Origin: Bacteroidales bacterium
GTDB lineage: Bacteria > Bacteroidota > Bacteroidia > Bacteroidales > UBA3824
DNA: 64,000 nt
Assembly: GCA_017417315.1 (NCBI GenBank)
Contig: JAFPZK010000030.1
Location: 1-64,000 of the forward strand
Direction: 5' to 3'
Shown here: positions 1 through 7,184 of the stretch, piece by piece
How the letters are laid out: each line of letters begins with the position of its first letter
How positions within the stretch are numbered: the stretch's first letter is position 1
Position numbers and translations under genes: made by a program
The notes under the pieces: generated by a model
Seen by the model: only the letters and a program-made list of their open reading frames with translations
Databases searched by the model: none
Told to the model about the DNA's origin: nothing

Positions 1-2
1 AA

Positions 3-773
3 ACATTGGATTTCTTCTGCGACTTTGAAAAAATAGGTAGAAATGTTGACGACATTAAGTTAAGTCTTTGTATGCTAAATAGTTTGATTGGAACTTCCGA
101 TTTGAGGAAGTCTGTTGAAACTATTTGGAACAGGGACAAAATGGCGTTTTCTGTACTGCCAATTTTGATTGCCGTAAGAGATGAAGGCAGCAAAAAGGTG
201 CTTGACACACTCAATAATATTGTTGAAATTAAAACCTTTTTCGGTTCTATCAACAGAGTTATTGAATTTTTGGAAAGCACAGGATTGGCTGATTTGTTCA
301 GAAAACGCACAATCAAAGACCTTGTCGATTATGTCTTTGGAATAGAAACAGGATTGGATACAAATGCTCGCAAAAATCGTAGCGGTCATATTATGGAAAA
401 TACAGTGGCTCAGATTTTTAGAGATAATAAAATCAAATTTCGTCAGGAAGTTTATTCAAAAGAATGGGCAGCAATCACCAAGGTTCTCGGAGATGACGAA
501 AAGCGTTTTGATTTTGTGATTGAAACGTCAGAAAAAACATATTTGATTGAAGTAAATTTTTACAGCGCGGGCGGCTCTAAACTCAACGAAGTTGCTCGGT
601 CTTATTCAGAACTTGCGCCTAAAATCAACTCGGTCAAGGGGTTTGAGTTCGTTTGGATTACTGACGGAATAGGTTGGAAATCAGCCAAAAACAAACTTCA
701 AGAAGCGTACAGTATTATTCCGCGTGTTTACAACTTGACGGATATTGTTAACTTTATAAACGAAATCAAATAA
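3..773 (+). CDS. Type II restriction endonuclease, DpnII/MboI family (5' partial)
   Basis: Predicted to cut unmethylated GATC. The frame is open to the left window edge, so the N terminus is missing. The TTG at base 6 is probably an internal leucine codon, because the family usually has about 30 more residues there. Counting from that TTG, the conserved block RKNRSGHIME is at 122-131, and a PD-(D/E)XK-like core follows, with D169 and E182-V-N184 and then the family signature FYSAGGSKLNE. The next gene starts one base after the stop codon and the methyltransferase follows that, so this is an R-M operon. The near absence of GATC in the window fits this specificity. The specificity itself is inferred from the family. 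Confidence 0.9.
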   Translation, partial: TLDFFCDFEKIGRNVDDIKLSLCMLNSLIGTSDLRKSVETIWNRDKMAFSVLPILIAVRDEGSKKVLDTLNNIVEIKTFFGSINRVIEFLESTGLADLFRKRTIKDLVDYVFGIETGLDTNARKNRSGHIMENTVAQIFRDNKIKFRQEVYSKEWAAITKVLGDDEKRFDFVIETSEKTYLIEVNFYSAGGSKLNEVARSYSELAPKINSVKGFEFVWITDGIGWKSAKNKLQEAYSIIPRVYNLTDIVNFINEIK

Positions 774-774
774 A

Positions 775-1299
775 ATGGCTAAAAATATTTATCCTCATAA
801 AATTGACTTGAAGGCATTGAGTATAAGAAATACCAATCGTCAAGATTTTGCTGCCCAATTGATTGGTATAGAATACCGTGGCTATGAAGTAGAGCAATGT
901 GATGACGGTCGCAAAATAGTTATCACCAAGCCGGGCGGAAAGCGTGTTTTTGGACAACCCAAAAAAGAGGATATTTTAGTATTTATCTTCAATCCAACAG
1001 ACGAAACGCTTTGGCAGATAACACATAAGCAAATTTTTGAGGATGTAGAAGCCAAATGTCAAGAAAACAAAGAAGAGGGCAAGAAGTTTATCTCTTTGCT
1101 TGAACGGACATTAAACGGTGAAGAACCAATGGATTTTATTGAAGATATTCGTTCGTTATCATTTCAAACAGGTGAAAAACCCGAAGTGTTGATTAAGGCT
1201 TACAAATGGATTTGGGGACAAGAAGATGTCAATTATCCCAACGGCGAAGGTCGTTTTAAATCTTGGTCAGGCTATGTCGAATTATTAAAATCATTGTGA
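775..1299 (+). CDS. Unknown protein encoded between restriction nuclease and methyltransferase
   Basis: I do not recognise this 174-residue protein. It starts one base after the nuclease stop and ends 3 bases before the methyltransferase start, so it is co-transcribed with the R-M pair. It has no signal peptide or membrane segment. The N-terminal half is basic, with a stretch near residues 51-65 containing TKPGGKRVFGQPKKED. The C-terminal third carries an aromatic cluster (YKWIWGQEDVNYPNGEG) at about 143-159. It shows no HTH, HNH or methyltransferase motif that I can see. Its position suggests a role in restriction or its control, such as a specificity, accessory or immunity subunit, but this is inference from context only. 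Confidence 0.7.
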   Translation: MAKNIYPHKIDLKALSIRNTNRQDFAAQLIGIEYRGYEVEQCDDGRKIVITKPGGKRVFGQPKKEDILVFIFNPTDETLWQITHKQIFEDVEAKCQENKEEGKKFISLLERTLNGEEPMDFIEDIRSLSFQTGEKPEVLIKAYKWIWGQEDVNYPNGEGRFKSWSGYVELLKSL

Positions 1300-1302
1300 A
1301 AA

Positions 1303-2472
1303 GTGCAGACATTTCCAAACTTCACTCTCCACCTTGCCGACTGCATCGACATTATTCCGCAACTACCTGATAATTCCCTCGATGCCATCTTTGCCGACCC
1401 GCCGTATTTCCTCTCCAATGGAGGAATTTCGGTTCAGAGTGGCAAACAGGTTTGCGTTGATAAAGGTGATTGGGACAAGGGCGGCACGCCTGAATACATT
1501 TATGAGTTCAACAAACGTTGGATTTCGCTTTGTCGTCCCAAGTTGAAAGACGATGGAACAATATGGATTTCAGGCACATATCATAATATTTTTGTGGTGC
1601 AAAGATGTTTGCAGGAGTGCGGTTACAAAATTCTTAACATCATCACTTGGCAGAAAACCGACCCGCCGCCAAACCTTTCGTGCCGTTATTTCAACTTTTC
1701 GACAGAGTTGATAATTTGGGCGCGTAAATCCCCGAAAATTCCGCATAAGTTCAATTACGATGTTATGAAAGAACTCAACGGCGACAAACAGATGACCGAC
1801 GTTTGGCGGCTGCCCGCCGTCGGCAAATGGGAAAAAACTTGCGGCAAACATCCCACGCAAAAACCTTTGCGCTTGCTTTATCGTGTAATTTTGGCATCCA
1901 CCGACAAGGGCGGAACGATTTTAGACCCCTTTGCAGGTAGTAGCACAACGGGCATCGCGGCAAATCTGTTGGAGCGGAATTTTATTGGAATAGAAAAAGA
2001 ACAAGAGTTCATAAATTTGAGCAACCGCCGTTTCAACGAATTGCAAGACAGCGAAAAACGTCAAAAACTTTTGGACAATATTAAGAAAAACGATGCTTCC
2101 GCCACTGTCCTTGTCAACCACGCCCGCAAAGAATTGCGCGAATTGATGGTTGAAAAAGGTATTTGTTATCTTCGTGCCGGAGATTCAAAAGGTTCTCTGC
2201 AAGTAACGCCAGGTTTTGAAAGGATGAAATATGTCCTTCTGCACACCAACGGCGAAAACTATCAACTTTTCCGCCTAAAAAAGGAAGGCACTTTTCAGAT
2301 TTGGACGAAAGAAAACCTCGAAAAATACGGTTTTTCGCCCGAACATTCGCCGTATTATATTGTGCTAAATTTCGACAACAAACCGTTAGAGATTTCACAA
2401 ACGCCGCAAAGTTTGAAACAGAGGCTAAATACTTATAAGGCAAGACTTTATTCAATTAATGAATTTTGTTAA
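1303..2472 (+). CDS. Adenine-specific DNA methyltransferase, DpnA-like beta class, with C-terminal extension
   Basis: Should methylate adenine in GATC and protect host DNA. The motif order is that of beta-class enzymes: DPPY at residues 32-35, followed by the DpnA-like signature FLSNGG and a conserved DKGDWDK segment, and SAM-binding DPFAGSSTTG at 208-217. The variable region between them contains the family features ITWQKT and NLSCRYF. The catalytic part ends near residue 250, and about 135 further residues form an extension not found in short DpnA proteins. The start is GTG; a stop lies just upstream in frame and no ATG is near the conserved N terminus. DpnII systems normally have a second, DpnM-type methyltransferase. 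None is in this window, so it may lie left of base 1. Confidence 0.92.
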   Translation: MQTFPNFTLHLADCIDIIPQLPDNSLDAIFADPPYFLSNGGISVQSGKQVCVDKGDWDKGGTPEYIYEFNKRWISLCRPKLKDDGTIWISGTYHNIFVVQRCLQECGYKILNIITWQKTDPPPNLSCRYFNFSTELIIWARKSPKIPHKFNYDVMKELNGDKQMTDVWRLPAVGKWEKTCGKHPTQKPLRLLYRVILASTDKGGTILDPFAGSSTTGIAANLLERNFIGIEKEQEFINLSNRRFNELQDSEKRQKLLDNIKKNDASATVLVNHARKELRELMVEKGICYLRAGDSKGSLQVTPGFERMKYVLLHTNGENYQLFRLKKEGTFQIWTKENLEKYGFSPEHSPYYIVLNFDNKPLEISQTPQSLKQRLNTYKARLYSINEFC

Positions 2473-3068
2473 AGCGAATAATACTCTTCCAACCTCGCCT
2501 TTGTTACCACGCCCCTTGTATCCAAAATTTTGTCGTGGGGAATTCCGCCGTAAAGTTTGACGAAATTATCCACGGTACTCGGCGAAGTAAAAATAATTTT
2601 GTCAATTTTTTCGAGATTAACTTTTTGCACATTTTCGGGCATACGGTTGACATACGCCGCAACCGTTTCAACAACAAAACCTAACGCCCTTAAACCGTCG
2701 GGAATTATCGGCAATGCAATATTACTGCGCGGTATCAAAACCCTGCCTTTCTCCCGTGCCGAAAACCAATCTATCACGCCGAAAGAATCATCTTTTGAGG
2801 TTTGACAAAAATTTTCAGCACCGACTTTCCGCAATGCCTCGGAGGTCTTCTTCCCTATTGAAACGATATTTTTTGCATCAAATTTGCCGCCTGCTGCCTG
2901 CCAATATTTTACAGCAAAACGACTTGTAAAAAGCAGATAATCAAACTCTTTAAGTCGTTTTGCGGCGGCACGGAGCGCAGAATCGTCGTCCAAACCGACA
3001 ATCTCTATCAGCGGTGTGTGCAAATACGACGAATCGGGACAAATTGCACCCGTATAAAGTGTCGTCAT
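2469..3068 (-). CDS. hemD: Uroporphyrinogen-III synthase (short form)
   Basis: Cyclises hydroxymethylbilane to uroporphyrinogen III. At 199 residues it is shorter than the usual 240-250. The first strand-turn region of domain 1 is missing, and the protein reaches the conserved PLIEI segment by about residue 19. The FTSRFAVKYW motif near residue 48 and the second-domain FTSPSTVDNF near 158 are typical of HemD. The ATG overlaps the hemC stop (ATGA), so the two genes are translationally coupled. The stop codon overlaps that of the convergent methyltransferase gene, so there is no intergenic space between the heme genes and the R-M module. Confidence 0.85.
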   Translation of the reverse strand: MTTLYTGAICPDSSYLHTPLIEIVGLDDDSALRAAAKRLKEFDYLLFTSRFAVKYWQAAGGKFDAKNIVSIGKKTSEALRKVGAENFCQTSKDDSFGVIDWFSAREKGRVLIPRSNIALPIIPDGLRALGFVVETVAAYVNRMPENVQKVNLEKIDKIIFTSPSTVDNFVKLYGGIPHDKILDTRGVVTKARLEEYYSL

Positions 3069-3715
3069 AATATTGAACCTTTTTTAATAAGGTCGCAAAT
3101 ATAACTGTCGCCTTTTCTGCATGTTACCGCCAAACGTCCCTGCATCGGGTGGGTTTCAAAAGGCAAAATTTCTGCGATTTCGTTTTCCATTTTTAGGCGC
3201 ATTAGGGCGCACGTTGCAACGATTGCCGCATCAATTTTGCCGTCGCGAACCTGTTTTACACGGTCTTCGATACAGCCACGTATTCCGACGATTTCAAGGT
3301 CGGGACGGAGATTTAAAAGTTCTTTTTTCCTGAGCGGAGAACTTGTGCCGATTTTGCTGCCTGCGGGCAGTTGAGAAAGTTGCAAATTATCACGGCTGAC
3401 AAGAGAATCCGTCTTGTCAAAAGCCTCATACAGAGCCGCTAACTGAATTTTCGGGTGAAGTGTTTGCGGTAAATCTTTTGCCGAATGAACGGCGATGTCG
3501 GCATGGTTTTCTATGATTGCGGTGTCGAGTTCGCGGGTAAACATATCGTCGGGTGCTTCGCCGTTAAGCAGTGAAATTTTCAAGTTTTTATCACCTAACG
3601 ACGAGATAAATTCCGTTTGAAATTCAAGTTCGGGAAATTTTGCCGTAAACTCTTCTACCTGCAACCTCGACAACCGGCTGCCACGCGCGATAATGCGGAT
3701 TATATTGTTGGTCAT
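3065..3715 (-). CDS. hemC: Hydroxymethylbilane synthase lacking domain 3
   Basis: Porphobilinogen deaminase, which polymerises four porphobilinogens into hydroxymethylbilane. Domains 1 and 2 are recognisable: ARGSRLSRLQ at 10-19, the catalytic aspartate in VHSAKD (D81), GTSSPLRKK at 123-131, and RG/R positions in IRGCIEDR at 145-152. One of the two adjacent substrate-binding arginines (E. coli R131/R132) appears as leucine. The protein stops at residue 216, just after the domain 2 end (LAVTCRKGD). Normal HemC is about 300 residues, and the missing third domain carries the cysteine that binds the dipyrromethane cofactor. The stop is embedded in the hemD start, so this is not simple decay of the 3' end. 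Confidence 0.85.
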   Translation of the reverse strand: MTNNIIRIIARGSRLSRLQVEEFTAKFPELEFQTEFISSLGDKNLKISLLNGEAPDDMFTRELDTAIIENHADIAVHSAKDLPQTLHPKIQLAALYEAFDKTDSLVSRDNLQLSQLPAGSKIGTSSPLRKKELLNLRPDLEIVGIRGCIEDRVKQVRDGKIDAAIVATCALMRLKMENEIAEILPFETHPMQGRLAVTCRKGDSYICDLIKKGSIL

Positions 3716-3741
3716 AATGTGTTCAAATATTTTTTTAATTC

Positions 3742-4593
3742 TTATTCAAAAACCAAACGTTTGAGTTCGGGGATTTGGACGGTTGGAATTTCCAAAATGT
3801 TCACAACTTCGTCAAATTCAAAACCTTTGGAAATGAATTTTTTAATACTTTCAACGAGTTGTTCGGTGCGACCTTCCTTCCTCGCATTTTCAACCGAGTT
3901 GTGTTGTGTCATGAGTTCCAACAAATAATCCTCGTAAACATATAAATCCGCATCCGTGTAAGCAGAACGCTCTACAAGATTCAGAGCCTCATTAATTTCA
4001 GGATTTTCTAACATCGCATCATCTACTTCAACAGTATTTTCGTCAATTTGCGTTAAAAATTTTAGCCACAAATCTTTTATCGCCTTGCTACCTTTGTCTG
4101 ACGGTTTATATTTTTTTAGTTCAACAAAAATTAACGATATATCTCTGTGAATGTCAGACGGGTGATTTTTGTTAATTATGTAAAATTCCTGCATATAATC
4201 GCTGTCGTTTTCATAATTAAATGCTTCGTCATTGACAAGTGCCAAAGCATAAACCTCTTTCAATCTTTCAAACGGATTGCCTTTTGCCAACTGCTTGGAA
4301 TACATTGAAGCCGCGTTAAAAAGTGTCCGAGAGAAAAATTCTTTGTTCCAATACGATTGCATTTCAACGATAAAACCGCGTCCGAAATTATCAGTACATC
4401 TGACATCTACGATTGAATATTTTTTTGCCGGATTTTCAGGAACGTTTTCTGCCGTCAGATATTCCACTTTTTCGATTGTCATACCAGCGGGCAACGGCAA
4501 AAGAGCATTCAAAAGGCTTTTAACCAAATTTGCATGCTCACCGAAAACTTTCTTGAATGTTAAATCTACTTTCGGATTCAGATATTTCGACAT
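3742..4593 (-). CDS. Rpn-family PD-(D/E)XK nuclease / putative transposase, copy 1
   Basis: Member of the Rpn/PDDEXK_2 group (TIGR01784-like), often labelled transposase. Rpn proteins of E. coli are recombination-promoting nucleases. The 283-residue form starts at MSKYLNPKVDLTF; the frame extends 31 codons further upstream, but the promoter elements lie in that stretch and the paralogue starts at the same MSKYLNP. The nuclease core is visible as IVDVRCTD, then GFIVEMQ. Residues 1 to about 230 are nearly the same as in the copy at 5390-6235, while the C-terminal 50 differ. It lies upstream of hemC on the same strand with 26 bases between, and it has its own promoter. Confidence 0.88.
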   Translation of the reverse strand: MSKYLNPKVDLTFKKVFGEHANLVKSLLNALLPLPAGMTIEKVEYLTAENVPENPAKKYSIVDVRCTDNFGRGFIVEMQSYWNKEFFSRTLFNAASMYSKQLAKGNPFERLKEVYALALVNDEAFNYENDSDYMQEFYIINKNHPSDIHRDISLIFVELKKYKPSDKGSKAIKDLWLKFLTQIDENTVEVDDAMLENPEINEALNLVERSAYTDADLYVYEDYLLELMTQHNSVENARKEGRTEQLVESIKKFISKGFEFDEVVNILEIPTVQIPELKRLVFE

Positions 4594-4622
4594 AATTGTT
4601 TTTGCTTTAAAATTGTTGGTTG

Positions 4623-4653
4623 CAAAGGTAATGATTTTTAATAAAACCGCAAA
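4623..4653 (-). promoter_or_regulatory. Bacteroidota-type promoter of Rpn copy 1
   Basis: On the minus strand the sequence reads TTTG, 19 bases, TACCTTTG, matching the phylum consensus TTTG-N19-21-TAnnTTTG. It lies about 30 bases before the start of Rpn copy 1. As no other promoter is apparent before hemC, it may also drive hemCD by read-through. Confidence 0.65.
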
Positions 4654-4754
4654 AATATTTGCATACTCCAAAATTTTGAGGTACATTTACGGCATAAAAA
4701 ACTAAATGGAAATCACGATCTGCAATATTTAGAAGAATTTCAGAGATAATAAAT

Positions 4755-5219
4755 ATGACACAATTAACAGAAGAACAGCACAAGGCTCAGATGGAAAGCA
4801 TGGCAGCATTTGACACACAAATGCCTTGTGTCGGGATTTTTTGGTATGACATTCAGGAAAATAGTTTTTTCGGTGTCCGTAAAAAAGAACTTACGCCCAA
4901 AATGGCGGAAGAAGCCGCCGAAAAAGGTTTGCCGTTTATCAATTATCCGCAACTTCACAGGCAAGTTTGGGCGAAGGAATATTTCCGCGCACAAGCAAAA
5001 AATGAGGAATCAAAATTCAGCGGAGATTATACAAAAATTCCGCACGGCAGAATTGCGTGGAATATAAATAAGTTTATAGTCCTTGTCGGACATTGGGCAG
5101 AGCCTATTCAGGACAAACTTTCCGAATTGATTGAACAAGAATTTTCGTTGCCGTATTTCGAGTTCGTTTACGATAAACATTGGGATTTAGGACACGGTTG
5201 GTTAGGGGATATGAAATAA
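4755..5219 (+). CDS. Conserved Bacteroidota protein of unknown function
   Basis: A 154-residue soluble protein without signal peptide. I recognise it as a recurrent uncharacterised protein in Bacteroidota genomes and know no function for it. Conserved-looking blocks are DTQMPCVGIFWYD near 20-32, ELTPKMAEEAAEKGLPFINY near 41-60, and RQVWAKEYF near 65-73. The C terminus is rich in aromatic residues and histidine (HWDLGHGW). It is divergent from Rpn copy 1 and followed by a strong hairpin and then Rpn copy 2, so it sits inside an inverted pair of nuclease genes. I cannot tell whether it is cargo of that module or an older gene that was flanked later. Confidence 0.75.
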   Translation: MTQLTEEQHKAQMESMAAFDTQMPCVGIFWYDIQENSFFGVRKKELTPKMAEEAAEKGLPFINYPQLHRQVWAKEYFRAQAKNEESKFSGDYTKIPHGRIAWNINKFIVLVGHWAEPIQDKLSELIEQEFSLPYFEFVYDKHWDLGHGWLGDMK

Positions 5220-5259
5220 ACAACGACTACCGAAAAATGAATTTCGATAGTCGTTGTTT
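5218..5259. terminator. Hairpin terminator after the 4755-5219 gene
   Basis: An 18-base stem (5218-5235 with 5242-5259) with one mismatch and a 6-base loop, overlapping the stop codon. The mismatch is C-A on the plus strand but G-U on the minus strand. The core arm CGACTACCGAAA occurs again at 6248-6259. Confidence 0.6.
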
Positions 5260-5353
5260 GTATATAGAGATTGTTATCGGTTTCTGTATTTTGGCAGAAA
5301 CATTTTTAATTTATGCAAATAATTTTTGTTTTCTTTTTTCTAAAAATTTTTCT

Positions 5354-5361
5354 TAACTTTG
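5354..5361 (+). promoter_or_regulatory. -7 element (TAACTTTG) before Rpn copy 2
   Basis: TAACTTTG matches TAnnTTTG and lies 28 bases before the ATG. The nearest TTTG upstream is 25 bases away, longer than usual, so the -33 part is uncertain. Confidence 0.45.
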
Positions 5362-5389
5362 CAAATTAAACTAAATTTAGAATAAAGCT

Positions 5390-6235
5390 ATGTCAAAATA
5401 TCTTAACCCGAAAGTAGACCTAACGTTCAAAAAAATCTTCGGCGAACATCCCAACCTCGTCAAGAGCCTTTTGAACGCCCTTTTGCCGTTGCCAGAAGGC
5501 ATGACGATAGAAAAAGTCGAAATCATCAACTCTGAAAACGTTCCCGAAAATCCGGCAAAAAAATATTCAATAGTTGATGTCCGTTGCACAGATAACAAAG
5601 GTCGCGGTTTTATCGTTGAAATGCAGTCGTATTGGAACAAAGAATTTTTCTCGCGTACGCTTTTCAACGCTGCTTCGATGTACACCAAACAGTTGGCGAA
5701 AGGCAACCCGTTTGAAAAGTTAAAAGAGGTTTATGCACTCGCACTTGTTAACGACGAAGCCTTTGAGTATGAAGGTGATAACGGCTATATGCAAGAGTTT
5801 TATATTACAAACAAGAACCATCCCAAAGACATTCGCCATGACCTCTCGCTCATCTTTATTGAACTTGTAAAATACAAGCCTATTGACCGTGGAAGTCGCG
5901 CAATTAAAGATTTGTGGCTTAGGTTTTTAACTGAAATCAACGAACAGACCGAGCAAGTAGACACAGTTTTGCTTGAAAATCCGGACATCAGTCAAGCGTT
6001 GAATATTGTAGAAAGAAGTGCATATTCGGATGCTGATTTATACGTTTACGAGGATGCCTTGCTTGAAGTGATGACTCAACGCAATTCCATGAAAAACGAG
6101 AGGGAGGAAGGTAGAACAGAAGGTGTACGTCAGAATGCGCTTGAAAACGCCAAGCGTATGAAAACAAAAGGTTTTGATTTTCAGACGATTGCCGATATAA
6201 CTCTGCTGTCTGTTGAAGACATCGAAAAATTGTAA
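5390..6235 (+). CDS. Rpn-family PD-(D/E)XK nuclease / putative transposase, copy 2
   Basis: A 281-residue paralogue of the gene at 3742-4593, in opposite orientation. The shared N-terminal nuclease region includes MSKYLNPKVDLTFKK, PENPAKKYSIVDVRCTD and GFIVEMQSYWNKEFF, and the similarity runs to about residue 230. The C terminus (GVRQNALENAKRMKTKGFDF) is unlike copy 1; variable C-terminal parts are known in Rpn proteins. Near-identical hairpins lie before its promoter and after its stop. It is convergent with hemA. No terminal inverted repeats of an insertion sequence are evident, so I call the gene but not a mobile element. Confidence 0.88.
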   Translation: MSKYLNPKVDLTFKKIFGEHPNLVKSLLNALLPLPEGMTIEKVEIINSENVPENPAKKYSIVDVRCTDNKGRGFIVEMQSYWNKEFFSRTLFNAASMYTKQLAKGNPFEKLKEVYALALVNDEAFEYEGDNGYMQEFYITNKNHPKDIRHDLSLIFIELVKYKPIDRGSRAIKDLWLRFLTEINEQTEQVDTVLLENPDISQALNIVERSAYSDADLYVYEDALLEVMTQRNSMKNEREEGRTEGVRQNALENAKRMKTKGFDFQTIADITLLSVEDIEKL

Positions 6236-6240
6236 TTGAG

Positions 6241-6274
6241 AAAAAAACGACTACCGAAAAATTTTCGATAGTCG
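6241..6274 (-). terminator. Intrinsic terminator of the hemNGEA operon
   Basis: On the minus strand, after hemA, a hairpin with arms around CGACTA/TAGTCG (6248-6274) is followed by seven T (6247-6241). It would stop transcription of the heme operon before the Rpn region. The arm sequence repeats the hairpin at 5218-5259. Confidence 0.7.
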
Positions 6275-6284
6275 CTTTACTTCA

Positions 6285-7181
6285 TTACACCACCGCCGTA
6301 TACTTTTTTCTTCTCTCCATAATATCCTGTAACTCAACGATTTCTTCTTCGATAAGAGCCTCGGCTTTTTTTACTTCGTCTTCTCGAATCGAAATATTGT
6401 CCTTGACTTTTTGCTCCACATCATGAAGATTATAAAGAGTAACACCTTCGATTTCCGTAACATCAGGTGCAATGTCTCTCGGAAACGCAAGGTCTATCGC
6501 CAAAAGTTTATGCTCAGGATTAATGTCTGATTTTGAGATAATTACATTTGGTGCAGAAGTCGCACTGATAAGAATGTCGGTATCTCGCATAAAAGTGGCT
6601 TTCTCGTCAAGCGTGAAAACGTCGATTCCGAAAGGCTCTGCCATTTTGCGGGCTTTTTCTTCGGTGCGGTTGGCAAGAAAAACAAGTTTCGCACCCTTAT
6701 TCTGCAAAAATTTGATAATGTCGGCAGTCAGTTTGTTAACACCGATAATCGTAATGCGGGCGTTTTGAAGGTCGATTTTTTCCTGCTCGATAATCTCGAT
6801 TGCCGCTAACGAGTGGCTTACCGCACCATGCGAAATCTCCGTTTCGTTGCGGACACGTTTGCCGATTTGCAAAGCACTTTCAAAAAGTTTGTGCATCGGC
6901 GTTGAAAGTTTTTGAGAATTGCGGGCAGTCAAATATGCGTCTTTCACCTGCCCTTGAACGGCTTTTTCGCCCGTTATCGCCGATTCCAAACCGCAAACCA
7001 CACGAAAAAGATGACGCGCAACATCACTGGGAATGTCGCCGTCGCCGTAATAAAGTTCCACACGGTTGCAAGTCTGCAAAAATACCGACGGCTCTACTCC
7101 GTCGCGGTTAAAATCCTTAAAAAACTTTTCTCTCTCGGCGAGTGTCGTATTCAAGTGGTTTATAGACTTATATTGTATCAT
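6285..7181 (-). CDS. hemA: Glutamyl-tRNA reductase lacking the dimerisation domain
   Basis: First committed enzyme of the C5 tetrapyrrole pathway, reducing glutamyl-tRNA to glutamate-1-semialdehyde with NADPH. The catalytic cysteine lies in TCNRVELY (C38). The substrate region (ESAITGEKAVQGQVKDAY) and NADPH-binding domain (ITIIGVNKLTADII near 148, LANRTEEKA near 173) are present. The protein ends at residue 298, inside the long connecting helix (VKDNISIREDEVKKAEALI). The usual length is about 410-430 residues, and the missing part is the C-terminal dimerisation domain. It is the last gene of the hemN-hemG-hemE-hemA series, 3 bases after hemE, and a terminator follows directly, so no downstream remnant is present. 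Confidence 0.88.
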   Translation of the reverse strand: MIQYKSINHLNTTLAEREKFFKDFNRDGVEPSVFLQTCNRVELYYGDGDIPSDVARHLFRVVCGLESAITGEKAVQGQVKDAYLTARNSQKLSTPMHKLFESALQIGKRVRNETEISHGAVSHSLAAIEIIEQEKIDLQNARITIIGVNKLTADIIKFLQNKGAKLVFLANRTEEKARKMAEPFGIDVFTLDEKATFMRDTDILISATSAPNVIISKSDINPEHKLLAIDLAFPRDIAPDVTEIEGVTLYNLHDVEQKVKDNISIREDEVKKAEALIEEEIVELQDIMERRKKYTAVV

Positions 7182-7184
7182 TTC

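Noticed and set aside
4594..4686. N-terminal extension of Rpn copy 1
   Set aside because: The 31 extra codons contain the promoter elements and are absent from the paralogue, which starts at the same MSKYLNP.
3742..6274. Composite transposon or insertion sequence bounded by the two Rpn genes
   Set aside because: The genes are inverted and similar, but I see no terminal inverted repeats or target-site duplication, and Rpn nucleases are not classical transposases.
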